Positions 51,276 to 60,392 of a stretch of DNA of 62,502 nt are shown in pieces. The notes beneath the pieces are model-generated. The model was not told the origin of the DNA, did not search any database, and saw only the letters and a program-made list of their open reading frames with translations. Origin of the DNA: an uncultured Eubacteriales bacterium (GTDB taxonomy: Bacteria; Bacillota; Clostridia; Oscillospirales; Butyricicoccaceae); NCBI GenBank assembly GCA_910586105.1, contig CAJUGU010000004.1, forward strand, positions 1 to 62,502, read 5' to 3'. The translations under genes and the position numbers were made by a program. Within the stretch, counting starts at the first letter, position 1. The number at the start of each line of letters is the position of its first letter.

Positions 51276-53360
51276 TCACACGTAGTACAGGATCTTGGAA
51301 TAGGTCGGGAACGGCCAGTGCTTTTCGCCGACCATCATTTCCAGTTCGTCCGCGATCCTGCGGGCGTCCTCCATCGCCGGGATCACCACGTCGTGATAAT
51401 ACCGCGGCGCCGCCTGCGTATCCGCCGGGGCTTCGCCGACCTTGCTTTCCAGCGCGGACTGCTTTTCGGCCAGCGCGGCGGTCTTTTCGGTCAGCGCCCG
51501 CACCATTGCAAGCTCCGCCGGAGCGTCTACGCCGATCGACTTTTTCACGGCGACCGTGTCCGCCAGCTCCTTCGAGTAGGCGATCGTCGCGGGGACGATC
51601 TGCTTTTTCAGCATATCCAGCATCGTCAGCGCTTCGATGTGCAGGGTCTTCGCGTATTCCTCGGAGAGGATCTCGCTGCGCGACTCCATTTCGACCTTCG
51701 TATAAACGCCGTGGCGCTGGAACAGCTTCACGTTCTTGTCGCTGGTGTAATGCGGGATGGTATCCGGCGTCGACCGCAGGTTGAGCAGGCCGCGCTTTTC
51801 GGCCTCGGCGGGCCAATCCGCGCCATAGCCGTTGCCGTTGAAGATGATGCGCTTGTGCGCCTTGATCTCGCGCTGGATCAGCGCCGCAAGCGCCGCGTCG
51901 AAGTCCCGCGCAGCTTCGAGCTCGTCGGCGAACTGCCGCAGCTCTTCGGCGACCGCCGTATTCAGCATGATGTTGGTGCAGGCAATGTTAAAGGTCGAAC
52001 CGGGCATACGGAACTCGAACTTGTTGCCCGTGAACGCGAACGGCGAGGTGCGGTTGCGGTCGGTGGTGTCCTTCGGGATGGCGGGGAGTACCGAAACGCC
52101 AATGCTCATCATGGTTTTGTCCACGTCGGTATGCGTCTCGCCCTTTTCGATCGCCTCAATGATCGCCTCCAGCTCGTCGCCCACGAACATCGATACGATC
52201 GCCGGGGGCGCTTCGTTCGCGCCGAGGCGGTGGTCGTTGCCCGCGCTCGCGACCGAGATCCGCAGCAGGTCCTGATATTCGTCGACCGCCTTAATGACTG
52301 CGGTCAGGAACAGCAGGAACTGGCGGTTCGCCGCCGGGGTGCGGCCCGGTTCGAGCAGGTTTTCGCCTGCGTCGGTCGAGATCGACCAGTTGTTGTGTTT
52401 GCCCGAGCCGTTCACGCCTTCAAACGGCTTCTCGTGCAGCAGGCAGTAAAAGCCGTGCTTCTTGGCGACGCGCTTCATCATTTCCATCATCAGCTGGTTA
52501 TGATCGGTCGCGATGTTCGTGGTGGAGAAGATCGGCGCAAGCTCGTGCTGGCAGGGCGCGACTTCGTTGTGCTTGGTCTTGGCGAGGATGCCGAGCTTCC
52601 AAAGCTCGTCGTCCAGCTCGGCCATAAAGGCGGCAACGCGGGGACGGATCGCGCCAAAATAATGATCGTCCATTTCCTGCCCCTTGGGCGGCATTGCGCC
52701 GAACAGGGTGCGGCCGGTGAAGATCAAATCCTCGCGCTGCTTATAATCCTCCTCGTTGATCAGGAAATATTCCTGCTCGGGGCCGACGGTGGTCGTGACG
52801 CGCGTACACTCCTTGCCGAACAGCCTGAGAACGCGGCAGGCCTGTTTGCTGATCGCGTCCATCGAGCGCAGCAGCGGGGTCTTTTTGTCCAGGATCTCGC
52901 CGGTGTAAGAGCAGAACGCGGTGGGGATGTACAGCGTGCCGTCCTTGACGAAAGCGTAAGACGTGGGATCCCATGCGGTGTAGCCGCGGGCCTCGAAGGT
53001 CGCGCGCAGCCCGCCGGAGGGGAAGGACGACGCGTCCGGCTCGCCCTTGATCAGCTCCTTGCCGGAAAACTCCATGATAATGGTGCCGTCTTCGTTGGGG
53101 GAGATGAACGAATCATGCTTTTCCGCCGGGACGCCGGTCATCGGTTGGAACCAATGCGTGAAGTGGGTCGCGCCCTTGGAGATCGCCCAGTCCTTCATGG
53201 CGCTGGCGACGACGTTGGCGACTGCCGGGTCGAGCGCCGCGCCGTCCCGGATGGTCTTTTTCAGGGTGCGGAAGATGTCCTTGGGCAAGCGGTCCTTCAT
53301 GACGGCTTCGTTGAAAACCATCGAACCGAACAGCTCGGGGACTCTGCTGTTAGTGTTCAT
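51276..53360 (-). CDS. glnN: Glutamine synthetase type III
   Basis: Makes glutamine from glutamate, ammonia and ATP. The 694 residues and the GSIII-specific motifs distinguish it from GlnA (about 440): THWFQPMTGVPAEKHDSFI near residue 62, FNGVNGSGKHNNWSIST-like text near 325 (here EGVNGSGKHNNWSIS), and GANEAPPAIVSMFVGDEL near 380. A helical C-terminal part (from about 590) is rich in Ala and Glu. GGGAGGT precedes the ATG. With the amt-PII gene it forms a nitrogen-assimilation unit. Confidence 0.95.
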   Translation of the reverse strand: MNTNSRVPELFGSMVFNEAVMKDRLPKDIFRTLKKTIRDGAALDPAVANVVASAMKDWAISKGATHFTHWFQPMTGVPAEKHDSFISPNEDGTIIMEFSGKELIKGEPDASSFPSGGLRATFEARGYTAWDPTSYAFVKDGTLYIPTAFCSYTGEILDKKTPLLRSMDAISKQACRVLRLFGKECTRVTTTVGPEQEYFLINEEDYKQREDLIFTGRTLFGAMPPKGQEMDDHYFGAIRPRVAAFMAELDDELWKLGILAKTKHNEVAPCQHELAPIFSTTNIATDHNQLMMEMMKRVAKKHGFYCLLHEKPFEGVNGSGKHNNWSISTDAGENLLEPGRTPAANRQFLLFLTAVIKAVDEYQDLLRISVASAGNDHRLGANEAPPAIVSMFVGDELEAIIEAIEKGETHTDVDKTMMSIGVSVLPAIPKDTTDRNRTSPFAFTGNKFEFRMPGSTFNIACTNIMLNTAVAEELRQFADELEAARDFDAALAALIQREIKAHKRIIFNGNGYGADWPAEAEKRGLLNLRSTPDTIPHYTSDKNVKLFQRHGVYTKVEMESRSEILSEEYAKTLHIEALTMLDMLKKQIVPATIAYSKELADTVAVKKSIGVDAPAELAMVRALTEKTAALAEKQSALESKVGEAPADTQAAPRYYHDVVIPAMEDARRIADELEMMVGEKHWPFPTYSKILYYV

Positions 53361-53410
53361 TCTTACAACCTCCCATGATCTATGAAATGTTTTTTTACCA
53401 ACAAAAGATT

Positions 53411-53448
53411 AAAAAATCGGCGCTGTAGGCTTTCGTGCCCACAGCGCC
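53411..53448 (-). terminator. Intrinsic terminator in the glnN leader
   Basis: GGCGCTGTGGGC/GCCTACAGCGCC, 12 bp with one G-U pair and loop ACGAAA, then GATTTTTT, between the promoter and the start codon. A leader attenuator. Confidence 0.88.
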
Positions 53449-53456
53449 TTTGCTGT
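53441..53456 (-). promoter_or_regulatory. Candidate antiterminator hairpin of glnN (ANTAR-type loop)
   Basis: ACAGC pairs with GCTGT around loop AAAGGC (A1, G4). It uses the 5' arm of the terminator, so only one of the two can form. Same design as in the amt leader, where the loop is AATGGC. Confidence 0.6.
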
Positions 53457-53467
53457 TTCCATTTGCC

Positions 53468-53496
53468 ATTATAGCCGCGGAACCCCCGTTTGTCAA
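53468..53496 (-). promoter_or_regulatory. Consensus promoter of glnN
   Basis: TTGACA (53496-53491) and TATAAT (53473-53468) with a 17-bp spacer: a perfect consensus. Such a strong promoter implies that control is exerted after initiation. Confidence 0.9.
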
Positions 53497-53597
53497 GGGG
53501 CGTCCCGGCGGATTTTTTGATTTTGGCATTTCAACAAACAAACGCCCGGTTTTGCAGGCGGAAGCTGTGCATATTGTTTGCCGCCGCCACGCGGGAG

Positions 53598-54986
53598 TCA
53601 GGAACCGTAGGTGAGATAGCCGAGGTTTTCCAGCACGGAGGACGCCAGCACCGCGACCAGGCAGATCGGCGCGATCCAGCGCACCATGACCTCAAACATG
53701 CGCTTGCGGCGGAAGGGGCCGGAAAGCTCGACCTCCGACGAGATCGTGCGCGCGCCCACGACCCAGCCGACGAGGATACAGGTGAAGAAGGCCACGACCG
53801 GCATAATGACCGAATTCGACAGGAAATCGAAAAAGTCGAGGAAGGCCATGCCGAACGGGCGCAGGGAGCCGATCGTGCCGCTGCCGTAGCCATAGCAGGA
53901 CAGCGCGCCGAGCGCGAACGAGCACACGGTGACTACGATCGTCGAGCGGCGGCGCCCCCAATGGGATTTGTCGCCGACGATCGAAACGACGGTTTCCAGC
54001 AGCGAGATCGCCGAGGTCAGCGCGGCAAACAGCACGAGCAGGAAGAACAGCGAGCCGATCAACCGGCCCAGTTCCATGTCGGCGAACACGCGCGGCAGGG
54101 TGACGAACATCAGCCCCGGGCCTTTGCCGAGCGCCGACTCGTCGCCGCCCGAGAATGCGAACACCGCCGGAATGATCATCAGCCCCGCGAGGAAGGCAAT
54201 GCCCGTGTCGAACAGCTCGATCTGGCCGATCGAACGCTCAAGGTCGTCCTCGCGTTTCATATACGAACCGTAAGTTACCATGATCCCCATGGCGATCGAC
54301 ATGGAATAGAACAGCTGCCCCATCGCGGCCAGCACGGTCATAGCCGAAAACTGCGAGAAGTCCGGCAGGAGGTAGTATTTTACGCCCGCCATCGCGCCCG
54401 GACGCGTCAGCGAAAAGATCGCGACGACGATCGAAAGCGCCAGCAGCACCGGCATCAGGAAGGTGCTCAGCTTTTCGATGCCCTTGTCGACGCCGCTGAG
54501 CACGCAAAGCGCCGTCAGCAGAAGGAAGATCAGGAACCAGGGCATGGGGTTGTTCAGAAAACTGCCTTCGGCGGAGATGAACCGATCAAAATAGCCGTCC
54601 GCGTCCGCAGCGATCGCCGCGCCGTTCCCGGCTGCGAATTCGCAAAAATACTTGGTCACCCAGCCGCCGATCACGCAATAATACGGTACAATGATCGCGG
54701 GCACCGACGAGGCGATCCAGCCGAGCGGACGGAAACGCCTGTCCAGCGCGCTGTACGCGCCGATGCAGGAAAGGCGCGTGCGCCGCCCAATCGCGACCTC
54801 CGTCAGCATCAGGGTAAACCCGAAAGTGACGGCGAGGATGATATACGCCAGCAAAAAGATCCCGCCGCCGCACTTTGCCGCGAGATAGGGGAAACGCCAG
54901 ATGTTTCCCAATCCCACCGCCGAGGCGGCGGAAGCCAGCACAAAGCCTAACCTTCCCGTGAAGCTGCTTCGTTTTTCCTTTTTCAT
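53598..54986 (-). CDS. Neurotransmitter:sodium symporter family transporter 1
   Basis: A 462-residue membrane protein of the NSS/SNF family, probably a sodium-coupled amino-acid or amine importer. TM1 carries the hallmark AVGLGNIWRFPYLAAKCGGG (residues about 20-39), including the Gly-Asn sodium site. Around 11-12 hydrophobic segments follow. The bacterial members usually have 11-12. Substrate is not predictable. GGGGGA lies before the ATG. A second NSS gene ends 30 bp upstream. Confidence 0.9.
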   Translation of the reverse strand: MKKEKRSSFTGRLGFVLASAASAVGLGNIWRFPYLAAKCGGGIFLLAYIILAVTFGFTLMLTEVAIGRRTRLSCIGAYSALDRRFRPLGWIASSVPAIIVPYYCVIGGWVTKYFCEFAAGNGAAIAADADGYFDRFISAEGSFLNNPMPWFLIFLLLTALCVLSGVDKGIEKLSTFLMPVLLALSIVVAIFSLTRPGAMAGVKYYLLPDFSQFSAMTVLAAMGQLFYSMSIAMGIMVTYGSYMKREDDLERSIGQIELFDTGIAFLAGLMIIPAVFAFSGGDESALGKGPGLMFVTLPRVFADMELGRLIGSLFFLLVLFAALTSAISLLETVVSIVGDKSHWGRRRSTIVVTVCSFALGALSCYGYGSGTIGSLRPFGMAFLDFFDFLSNSVIMPVVAFFTCILVGWVVGARTISSEVELSGPFRRKRMFEVMVRWIAPICLVAVLASSVLENLGYLTYGS

Positions 54987-55016
54987 AGGATCCCCCTTAT
55001 TTTTTCATAACCTGCG

Positions 55017-56402
55017 TCAGCCGCCCAGCAGCTTTTGCCAATACCCTACATAACCGACCGCAAGGATCACGATGATGACCGCAGGCGCAACATAGCTCAT
55101 ATAGCCGCGCAGCCATTCGGGATACTGCAAGCCTTCGCCCGCGTTCGCTTCGCGCAGGAAATTTTTCCAGCCCCAGCCGTTTTTGCGGGTGCAGAACAGG
55201 ACATAGGTCAGCGAGCCGATCGGCAGCAGGTTTCCGGACACGATGAAATCTTCCAGATCCTGCACGGTGGAGCCCGCGCCCAGCGGCTGGAAGCCCGACC
55301 ACAGGTTGAAGCCCAGCACACAGGGCAGGCTCAGGACGAAGATCAGGAGCAGGTTGACGACGCACGCCTTTTTCCGATCCCAGCCGAACATGTCCTGCGT
55401 CATGGAAATGATGTTTTCAAAGACCGCAATAATGGTGCTCATTGCCGCGAAGCACATGAACAGGAAAAACAGGGTGCCCCAGAAACGCCCGCCCAGCATG
55501 TGGTTGAAGACGTTGGGCAGGGTGATGAAGATCAGGTTCGGGCCGGAATCCGCCGAGATGCCGAAGGCAAAGCACGCCGGGATAATGACCAGGCCGGAGC
55601 AGAAGGCTACGAAGGTATCGAGTATGCCGACGTTTAAGGCTTCGCCGAGCAGGCGGCGTTCCCGCCCGATATAGCTGCCGAAGATCGACATGGCGCCGAT
55701 GCCCATCGAAAGCGTAAAGAACGCCTGATTGAGCGCTTCGTACAAGACATTGAACAGTCCGTTTTCGCGGATCGCGTTCAGGTCGGGCACCAGATAATAG
55801 GTCAGTCCCGCGCCCGCGCCCGATAACGTGACCGAGCGCACGGCAAGAATGCCGATCAGGATAATGAGCAGCCCCATCATAATTTTCGTGATCTTTTCCA
55901 CGCCCTTTTGCAGGCCGAGCGAACAGACGAAAAAGCCCAGCAGCACGACGACCGCCAGCGCCATCGTCATGGAATACGGGTCGGAGAGCATCGCGCCGAA
56001 TTCGCCCGCGACCGCGTCCGGCGACAATCCGGAGAAATCGCCCATCGCGCTTTTGACCAGATACGAGAACATCCAGCCGGAAACCGGGGCGTAAAACATC
56101 ATCAGCATATAACAGCCAATGATGCCGATCCAGCGCAGGAAATGCCATTTTGAGCCTGCCGGTTCGAGTTTCTGGAACGACAGCGCGATCGAGGTACGGC
56201 TGGCGCGGCCGATCGAGAATTCCATCGTCAGCATCGGCATGCCCAGCAGCAGTAGGAAGGCCAGATAAATCAGGATGAAGGCCGCCCCGCCGTTCTTGCC
56301 GACGATGTAAGGGAACCGCCAGACGTTCCCCAGGCCGATCGCGCAGCCTGCGGAGATCAGGATAAACCCGATACGGCTGCCAAAGGATTCGCGTTCTTTC
56401 AT
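55017..56402 (-). CDS. Neurotransmitter:sodium symporter family transporter 2
   Basis: A 461-residue NSS/SNF transporter, paralogous to the next gene. It has AIGLGNVWRFPYIVGKNGGA in TM1 (about residues 19-38) and TFFTLSMGIGAMSIFGSYIG-type text in TM6 (here FFTLSMGIGAMSIFGSYIG). I start it at MKERESFG, whose ATG follows GGGGGA; a Met four codons earlier overlaps that site. It is the first gene of a two-gene transporter operon with a good promoter. The two copies may form a pair with different substrates. Confidence 0.9.
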   Translation of the reverse strand: MKERESFGSRIGFILISAGCAIGLGNVWRFPYIVGKNGGAAFILIYLAFLLLLGMPMLTMEFSIGRASRTSIALSFQKLEPAGSKWHFLRWIGIIGCYMLMMFYAPVSGWMFSYLVKSAMGDFSGLSPDAVAGEFGAMLSDPYSMTMALAVVVLLGFFVCSLGLQKGVEKITKIMMGLLIILIGILAVRSVTLSGAGAGLTYYLVPDLNAIRENGLFNVLYEALNQAFFTLSMGIGAMSIFGSYIGRERRLLGEALNVGILDTFVAFCSGLVIIPACFAFGISADSGPNLIFITLPNVFNHMLGGRFWGTLFFLFMCFAAMSTIIAVFENIISMTQDMFGWDRKKACVVNLLLIFVLSLPCVLGFNLWSGFQPLGAGSTVQDLEDFIVSGNLLPIGSLTYVLFCTRKNGWGWKNFLREANAGEGLQYPEWLRGYMSYVAPAVIIVILAVGYVGYWQKLLGG

Positions 56403-56437
56403 AATATCCCCCAATTTTCATAAAATCTATAGGGAAG

Positions 56438-56466
56438 ATTTTAGCATAAAATGCGGCGTTTATCAA
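56438..56466 (-). promoter_or_regulatory. Promoter of the NSS operon
   Basis: TTGATA (56466-56461) and TAAAAT (56443-56438), 17-bp spacer. Confidence 0.75.
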
Positions 56467-56545
56467 TAGGAATCCGGTAAATTTGCAACGTGATAGCACT
56501 TTAATGTAATAGCGATAATACGTTAAAGTACGAAAACAACAGGCT

Positions 56546-56579
56546 CTGGGAAGGGGGCGGATCTGCGCCCCCTTCCCAG
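56546..56579. repeat. Orphan 14-bp inverted repeat
   Basis: CTGGGAAGGGGGCG/CGCCCCCTTCCCAG, perfect, with a 6-nt loop and no U-tract. No gene ends here on the plus strand. Confidence 0.55.
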
Positions 56580-56627
56580 CCGCAGCTTTATTAAATCCTT
56601 ACGCTTTCCCTTACGTCTTTATTTTAC

Positions 56628-56724
56628 AACCGATCGGTTATATGTATCCATGAAAACGGCAAACCCTGTTAGAATCCAGAGGGTTTCGCAGTTTGCCTCC
56701 CTTGTTTTCGGGAGGCTTTTTATT
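56628..56724 (+). other. Palindrome, hairpin and orphan terminator
   Basis: AACCGATCGGTT (56628-56639) is a 12-bp palindrome. AAACCCT/AGGGTTT (about 56661-56686) follows, then a full terminator GCCTCCC/GGGAGGC with TTTTTATT (56695-56724). No coding sequence precedes the terminator on this strand, so it may end a small RNA; I see no clear -10/-35. Bases 56725-56890 show nothing. Confidence 0.4.
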
Positions 56725-56890
56725 GCATGTGAAATCTGAATAATGCACGTTTCCGATGTTTTCCGCCCCTTTTGTAAGGATAACGCCAGTAGCAACACCT
56801 CGGCGAACCGCCCGTGGCGGCGGCGAATCTGGCCGCTGAAAAAAATGTTCTCTGAACTTCTTTTTTTTGCTTCCAAGTCACAACCTTTCG

Positions 56891-56899
56891 TGATATAAT
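56891..56899 (+). promoter_or_regulatory. Extended -10 promoter for the large SLH protein
   Basis: TGATATAAT, an extended -10 element (TGnTATAAT). The -35 region (TTCCAA at 56871) is weak. It would give a leader of about 255 nt. Confidence 0.5.
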
Positions 56900-57086
56900 A
56901 AAAAAAATGTTTTCCGATTGGACGGCTGTACCGGGTATGCCCCGCTTTTGGCGTCCCCATGAGCTGTCAGGAAATGAATTGTGCAACCGGCAAGGCGCGC
57001 TGTTCGTCAGGCGTGGGAAGACGCATGGCAACGTACAGGTTGCGCAGGTTATTTCTGAACAGCTCCCGGTCCTTCGTGAAAGCTCC

Positions 57087-57117
57087 CCCAAAACCGGGTT
57101 CGTTTCCCGGTTTTGGG
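57087..57117 (+). other. Leader hairpin of the large SLH protein
   Basis: CCCAAAACCGGG/CCCGGTTTTGGG, a 12-bp perfect stem with a 7-nt loop, about 45 nt before the start codon. Without a U-tract it is more likely a message stabiliser or translation control element. Confidence 0.5.
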
Positions 57118-57162
57118 ATGGATCGACAAACCATTTTATTTTTTCAAGGAGGTTGTAAAAAA

Positions 57163-60100
57163 TTGAAACAACGGATCTTTTCAATCGCTTTGGCGCTGTG
57201 CCTGTGCATTTCTAATATGCCAGTGTCCTATGCGTCAGGGGATGATTCTGAGGAAGATATTATAGAGCAGGGGGACATTACCCCTTCCGAGACCCCCCAA
57301 CAGACGGAGAACAAACCGGAGACCTCTGAACAGGATGAAACCAATCAGGAAAACCTCAAACAGGGGGAAGATTCTGATGAGGAAACCAAGCAGCCGGAAG
57401 AATCCGAGCTGGATGATCCGGATCCGGAAAACCCGCTGCCGGAAAAGCCGGAGGAAGGAGAGGATCCCTTCATAGATGCACGCAATGACGAACCTGTGGC
57501 ACATGTAGACGTTTCCAATTTAACTCAGCAGGGAGTCTATGATACTTTAATTGCATTTCGAGATCGGGATGGTTATACAGAAGGTACAACGTGGACTGAC
57601 GCAACTCACTCTTATACTTGGCATGGCGGCCCGGTTGCAGGAAATATCACGAGCGGCACAGGCTGTGCGGCTTTTGCATTTCAGCTCAGCGACGCGGCCT
57701 TCGGAGATTTACGAGCAAGGACGTACACCACAGGAAATTTTAACATTTCTGATGTTCGCCCCGGTGATATCCTGCGGATCAACAATAACAGTCATAGTGT
57801 GATCGTACTTCAGGTAACAGCCAGCGGCGTGGTTATTGCTGAGGCTAACTACAATAAATCCGTTCACTGGGGACGCGTATTGTCAAAGGCAGAAGTTGAA
57901 GCGGCCAGCTATTTTATTACCCGTTATCCGGAAAACTATGTCGATCCGGACGACGAGACTGCCAATGAAGTCAAAGTCTCCGGGGAAGCTGGAAACCTTA
58001 CATGGAAATTGACAAATTCAGGAACACTCACCATATCTGGCAGCGGCGCTATGCCTAACTATGACTCGGCTGATGCCACGCCTTGGTCTGCTCACATGTC
58101 TGAGATCCTGAACATCGTAATTGATGATGGCGTGACCACTATAGGCAACTGCGCTTTCTATGGCAGCGGCGCCCTTGGTATGAGGATTCCCGACAGCGTT
58201 ACTGCAATCGGCAATAGCGCTTTTCGTGAATCTGCACTGATTTCTGCAAATATTCCTGGCAGTGTAAAATCGATCGGAAACGATGCGTTCCGTGCCTGTA
58301 CAAGTCTCGTTTCTGCGGATATTGAAGAGGGCGTGGAAGCACTTGGCGAAAGAGCTTTTCGCTCTTGCAATGCGCTCACTTCTATTACTTTGCCTGCCAG
58401 CGTCACTTCGGTGGGAAGCGGCGCCTTTATGCAATGTGAAAAAATGACATCGGCAATATTTAAATCTAGCGGCACAAGTGCTTCGGTCACACTGGGCGAC
58501 AGCTTGTTTATGGAATGCTGGAATCTAGCCACTGTAACTCTGCCTCAACATATAAACGCTGATGGTATCGGCGACAATATGTTTATGAACTGCCTTCTGC
58601 TCACCAACGTGACCATTCCAGAAGGTGCGGAAAGTATTGGACAGAACGCATTTTCTTCTTGCGGACGGTTAACGTGGGTTTCTATTCCAAATAGTGTAAA
58701 GTCAATAGGAATTGCTGCGTTTTCTGCATGTAATTATCTGACAGATATATATTTCGGTGGCACTGAAACGCAGTGGGGCAGTGTAAGTAAGATAGGTGAT
58801 ACTGCCGCTACTTTGGCTCCAAAGAATATTCACTATGAAGAAGAAGCCCCCCACGTGCATGTCTGGGCTGACACTTTAAGTAACGACGCTACCTCTCACT
58901 GGTACGAATGCCTTGCCAGCGGCTGCACCGTTGCAAACCTTGATAAGAACGGCTATGGCGAACACGAGTACAGCGAGTGGTACGTTGATAAGGACGCGAC
59001 AGATACCGAGGACGGCAGTCAGCATCGGGTTTGCAACGTCTGTGGTTACACCCAGACACAGATCCTTCCCGCAGGCGGCGGCAATCCCATAGACCCGAAT
59101 CCTCCAGAGAATCCCGACACGCCGGATAACCCCGATAATCCGGATACGCCCGATACCCCGGACACCCCGAGCACCCCCGGCAATTCCGGCAGTAATTCCG
59201 GAAGCAGCTCCAGCGGCGGCGGCACGGCCATTAAGCCCGCAACGCCTTCGACCAGCACGACCGAAAACACCGACGGCTCCGTTACCACCGTCAAGACCGA
59301 CGAACGCACCGGCACCGTCACCGAAACGACCACCAACCCGGATGGTTCCAAAACCGTAGTGGCTACCCAGACCGACGGCACCGTCACGACCACCGAGACC
59401 GACTCGGACGGCAACCGCACCGAGACCGTCGACAAGCCGGACGGCTCCTCCACGATCGCTGTCGATCAAAGCGACGGCACGACCGCCTCCGTTACCATCG
59501 ACGCCACGGGCAAGGTCGATGCGGAAGTCAGCCTGCCTTCCTCCGTGGTCAACGAAGCCCAGCAGACCGGCGAAGCCGTCCCCCTGCCCATCCCGGAGGT
59601 GCGGGCGCCTAAAAATACCTCGTCCGCGCCGACCGTCACCGTGAAGACCGGCAGCGCCGGGCCGGTCAGGGTCACGATCCCGGTCGTCGATCCTGTGCCG
59701 GGCGACGTGGCGATTCTGGTACGCCCCGATGGCAGCGAGGAGATCCTGAAAACCTCCGTCCCCGTGCCAAACGGCGTGACTGCGGCCCTGCCGGACGGCG
59801 CCACGGTGAAGATCGTCGATAACAGCAAGGATTTTTCCGACGTGACCGCTCAGCATTGGGCGGCGGATACCATCGATTTCGTTTCCGCCCGCGAACTGTT
59901 TACCGGGACGACCCCGACGACCTTCACCCCGGACGCACCCATGACCCGCGCGATGCTCATTACCGTTCTGGCGCGCTTTGACGGCGCGGACACCGCAGGC
60001 GGTTCGACCTGGTATGAAAAAGGCGTTTCCTGGGCGGTCTCGAAGGGCGTCAGCGACGGCAGCGCGCCCGAGCAGAATATCACCCGCGAACAGCTCATCG

Positions 60101-60321
60101 TGATGCTTTGGCGATATGCGGGTTCGCCCGCCGCAGGCAACACGCTTTCCGGCTTCACGGATGCCGGGAAGGTAAGCGATTACGCGCAGCAGGCCATGAG
60201 CTGGGCGGTCGAGAATGGCATTATCAGCGGCTTCGCAGACGGCACGCTTGGCCCTAACGGCGAGGCCAGCCGCGCACAGGTCGCGCAGATCCTGAAGAAT
60301 TTCATCGCGCAGGGCGTGTAA
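57163..60321 (+). CDS. Large surface protein: peptidase-like, BspA repeats, SLH anchor
   Basis: A 1052-residue exported protein. Residues 1-25 are a signal peptide, and 28-108 an acidic Glu/Pro linker. About 125-255 is a possible CHAP/NlpC-like domain with Cys168 (SGTGCAAFAFQLSD) and His211 (NNNSHSVIVLQV). About 270-530 are BspA-type leucine-rich repeats (TTIGNCAFYGSG, SIGNDAFRACTSL). Then come a CxxC module (RVCNVCGYTQ), Pro-rich and TTVKTDE-type linkers, and three SLH domains at about 891-940, 948-987 and 997-1048. It starts at a TTG with AAGGAGGT 8 nt upstream; no in-frame ATG is suitably placed. Confidence 0.82.
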   Translation: MKQRIFSIALALCLCISNMPVSYASGDDSEEDIIEQGDITPSETPQQTENKPETSEQDETNQENLKQGEDSDEETKQPEESELDDPDPENPLPEKPEEGEDPFIDARNDEPVAHVDVSNLTQQGVYDTLIAFRDRDGYTEGTTWTDATHSYTWHGGPVAGNITSGTGCAAFAFQLSDAAFGDLRARTYTTGNFNISDVRPGDILRINNNSHSVIVLQVTASGVVIAEANYNKSVHWGRVLSKAEVEAASYFITRYPENYVDPDDETANEVKVSGEAGNLTWKLTNSGTLTISGSGAMPNYDSADATPWSAHMSEILNIVIDDGVTTIGNCAFYGSGALGMRIPDSVTAIGNSAFRESALISANIPGSVKSIGNDAFRACTSLVSADIEEGVEALGERAFRSCNALTSITLPASVTSVGSGAFMQCEKMTSAIFKSSGTSASVTLGDSLFMECWNLATVTLPQHINADGIGDNMFMNCLLLTNVTIPEGAESIGQNAFSSCGRLTWVSIPNSVKSIGIAAFSACNYLTDIYFGGTETQWGSVSKIGDTAATLAPKNIHYEEEAPHVHVWADTLSNDATSHWYECLASGCTVANLDKNGYGEHEYSEWYVDKDATDTEDGSQHRVCNVCGYTQTQILPAGGGNPIDPNPPENPDTPDNPDNPDTPDTPDTPSTPGNSGSNSGSSSSGGGTAIKPATPSTSTTENTDGSVTTVKTDERTGTVTETTTNPDGSKTVVATQTDGTVTTTETDSDGNRTETVDKPDGSSTIAVDQSDGTTASVTIDATGKVDAEVSLPSSVVNEAQQTGEAVPLPIPEVRAPKNTSSAPTVTVKTGSAGPVRVTIPVVDPVPGDVAILVRPDGSEEILKTSVPVPNGVTAALPDGATVKIVDNSKDFSDVTAQHWAADTIDFVSARELFTGTTPTTFTPDAPMTRAMLITVLARFDGADTAGGSTWYEKGVSWAVSKGVSDGSAPEQNITREQLIVMLWRYAGSPAAGNTLSGFTDAGKVSDYAQQAMSWAVENGIISGFADGTLGPNGEASRAQVAQILKNFIAQGV

Positions 60322-60335
60322 GGTCGCCCCGCCAG

Positions 60336-60380
60336 ACGCCCGCCGCAACGGTTCGATACCCCCTGCGGCGGGCGTATTTA
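60336..60380 (+). terminator. Terminator of the large SLH protein
   Basis: ACGCCCGCCGCA/TGCGGCGGGCGT, a 12-bp perfect stem with a 16-nt loop, then ATTTAT. Confidence 0.7.
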
Positions 60381-60392
60381 TGAGGTGTTACC

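Noticed and set aside
51318..53378. A 686-codon open frame opposite glnN
   Set aside because: It is the complement of a strongly conserved glutamine synthetase with the usual Arg/Gln/Val-rich shadow composition.
58876..60348. A 490-codon frame opposite the large SLH gene
   Set aside because: Gly/Arg/Asp-rich mirror of a low-complexity linker and SLH region; no start signal.
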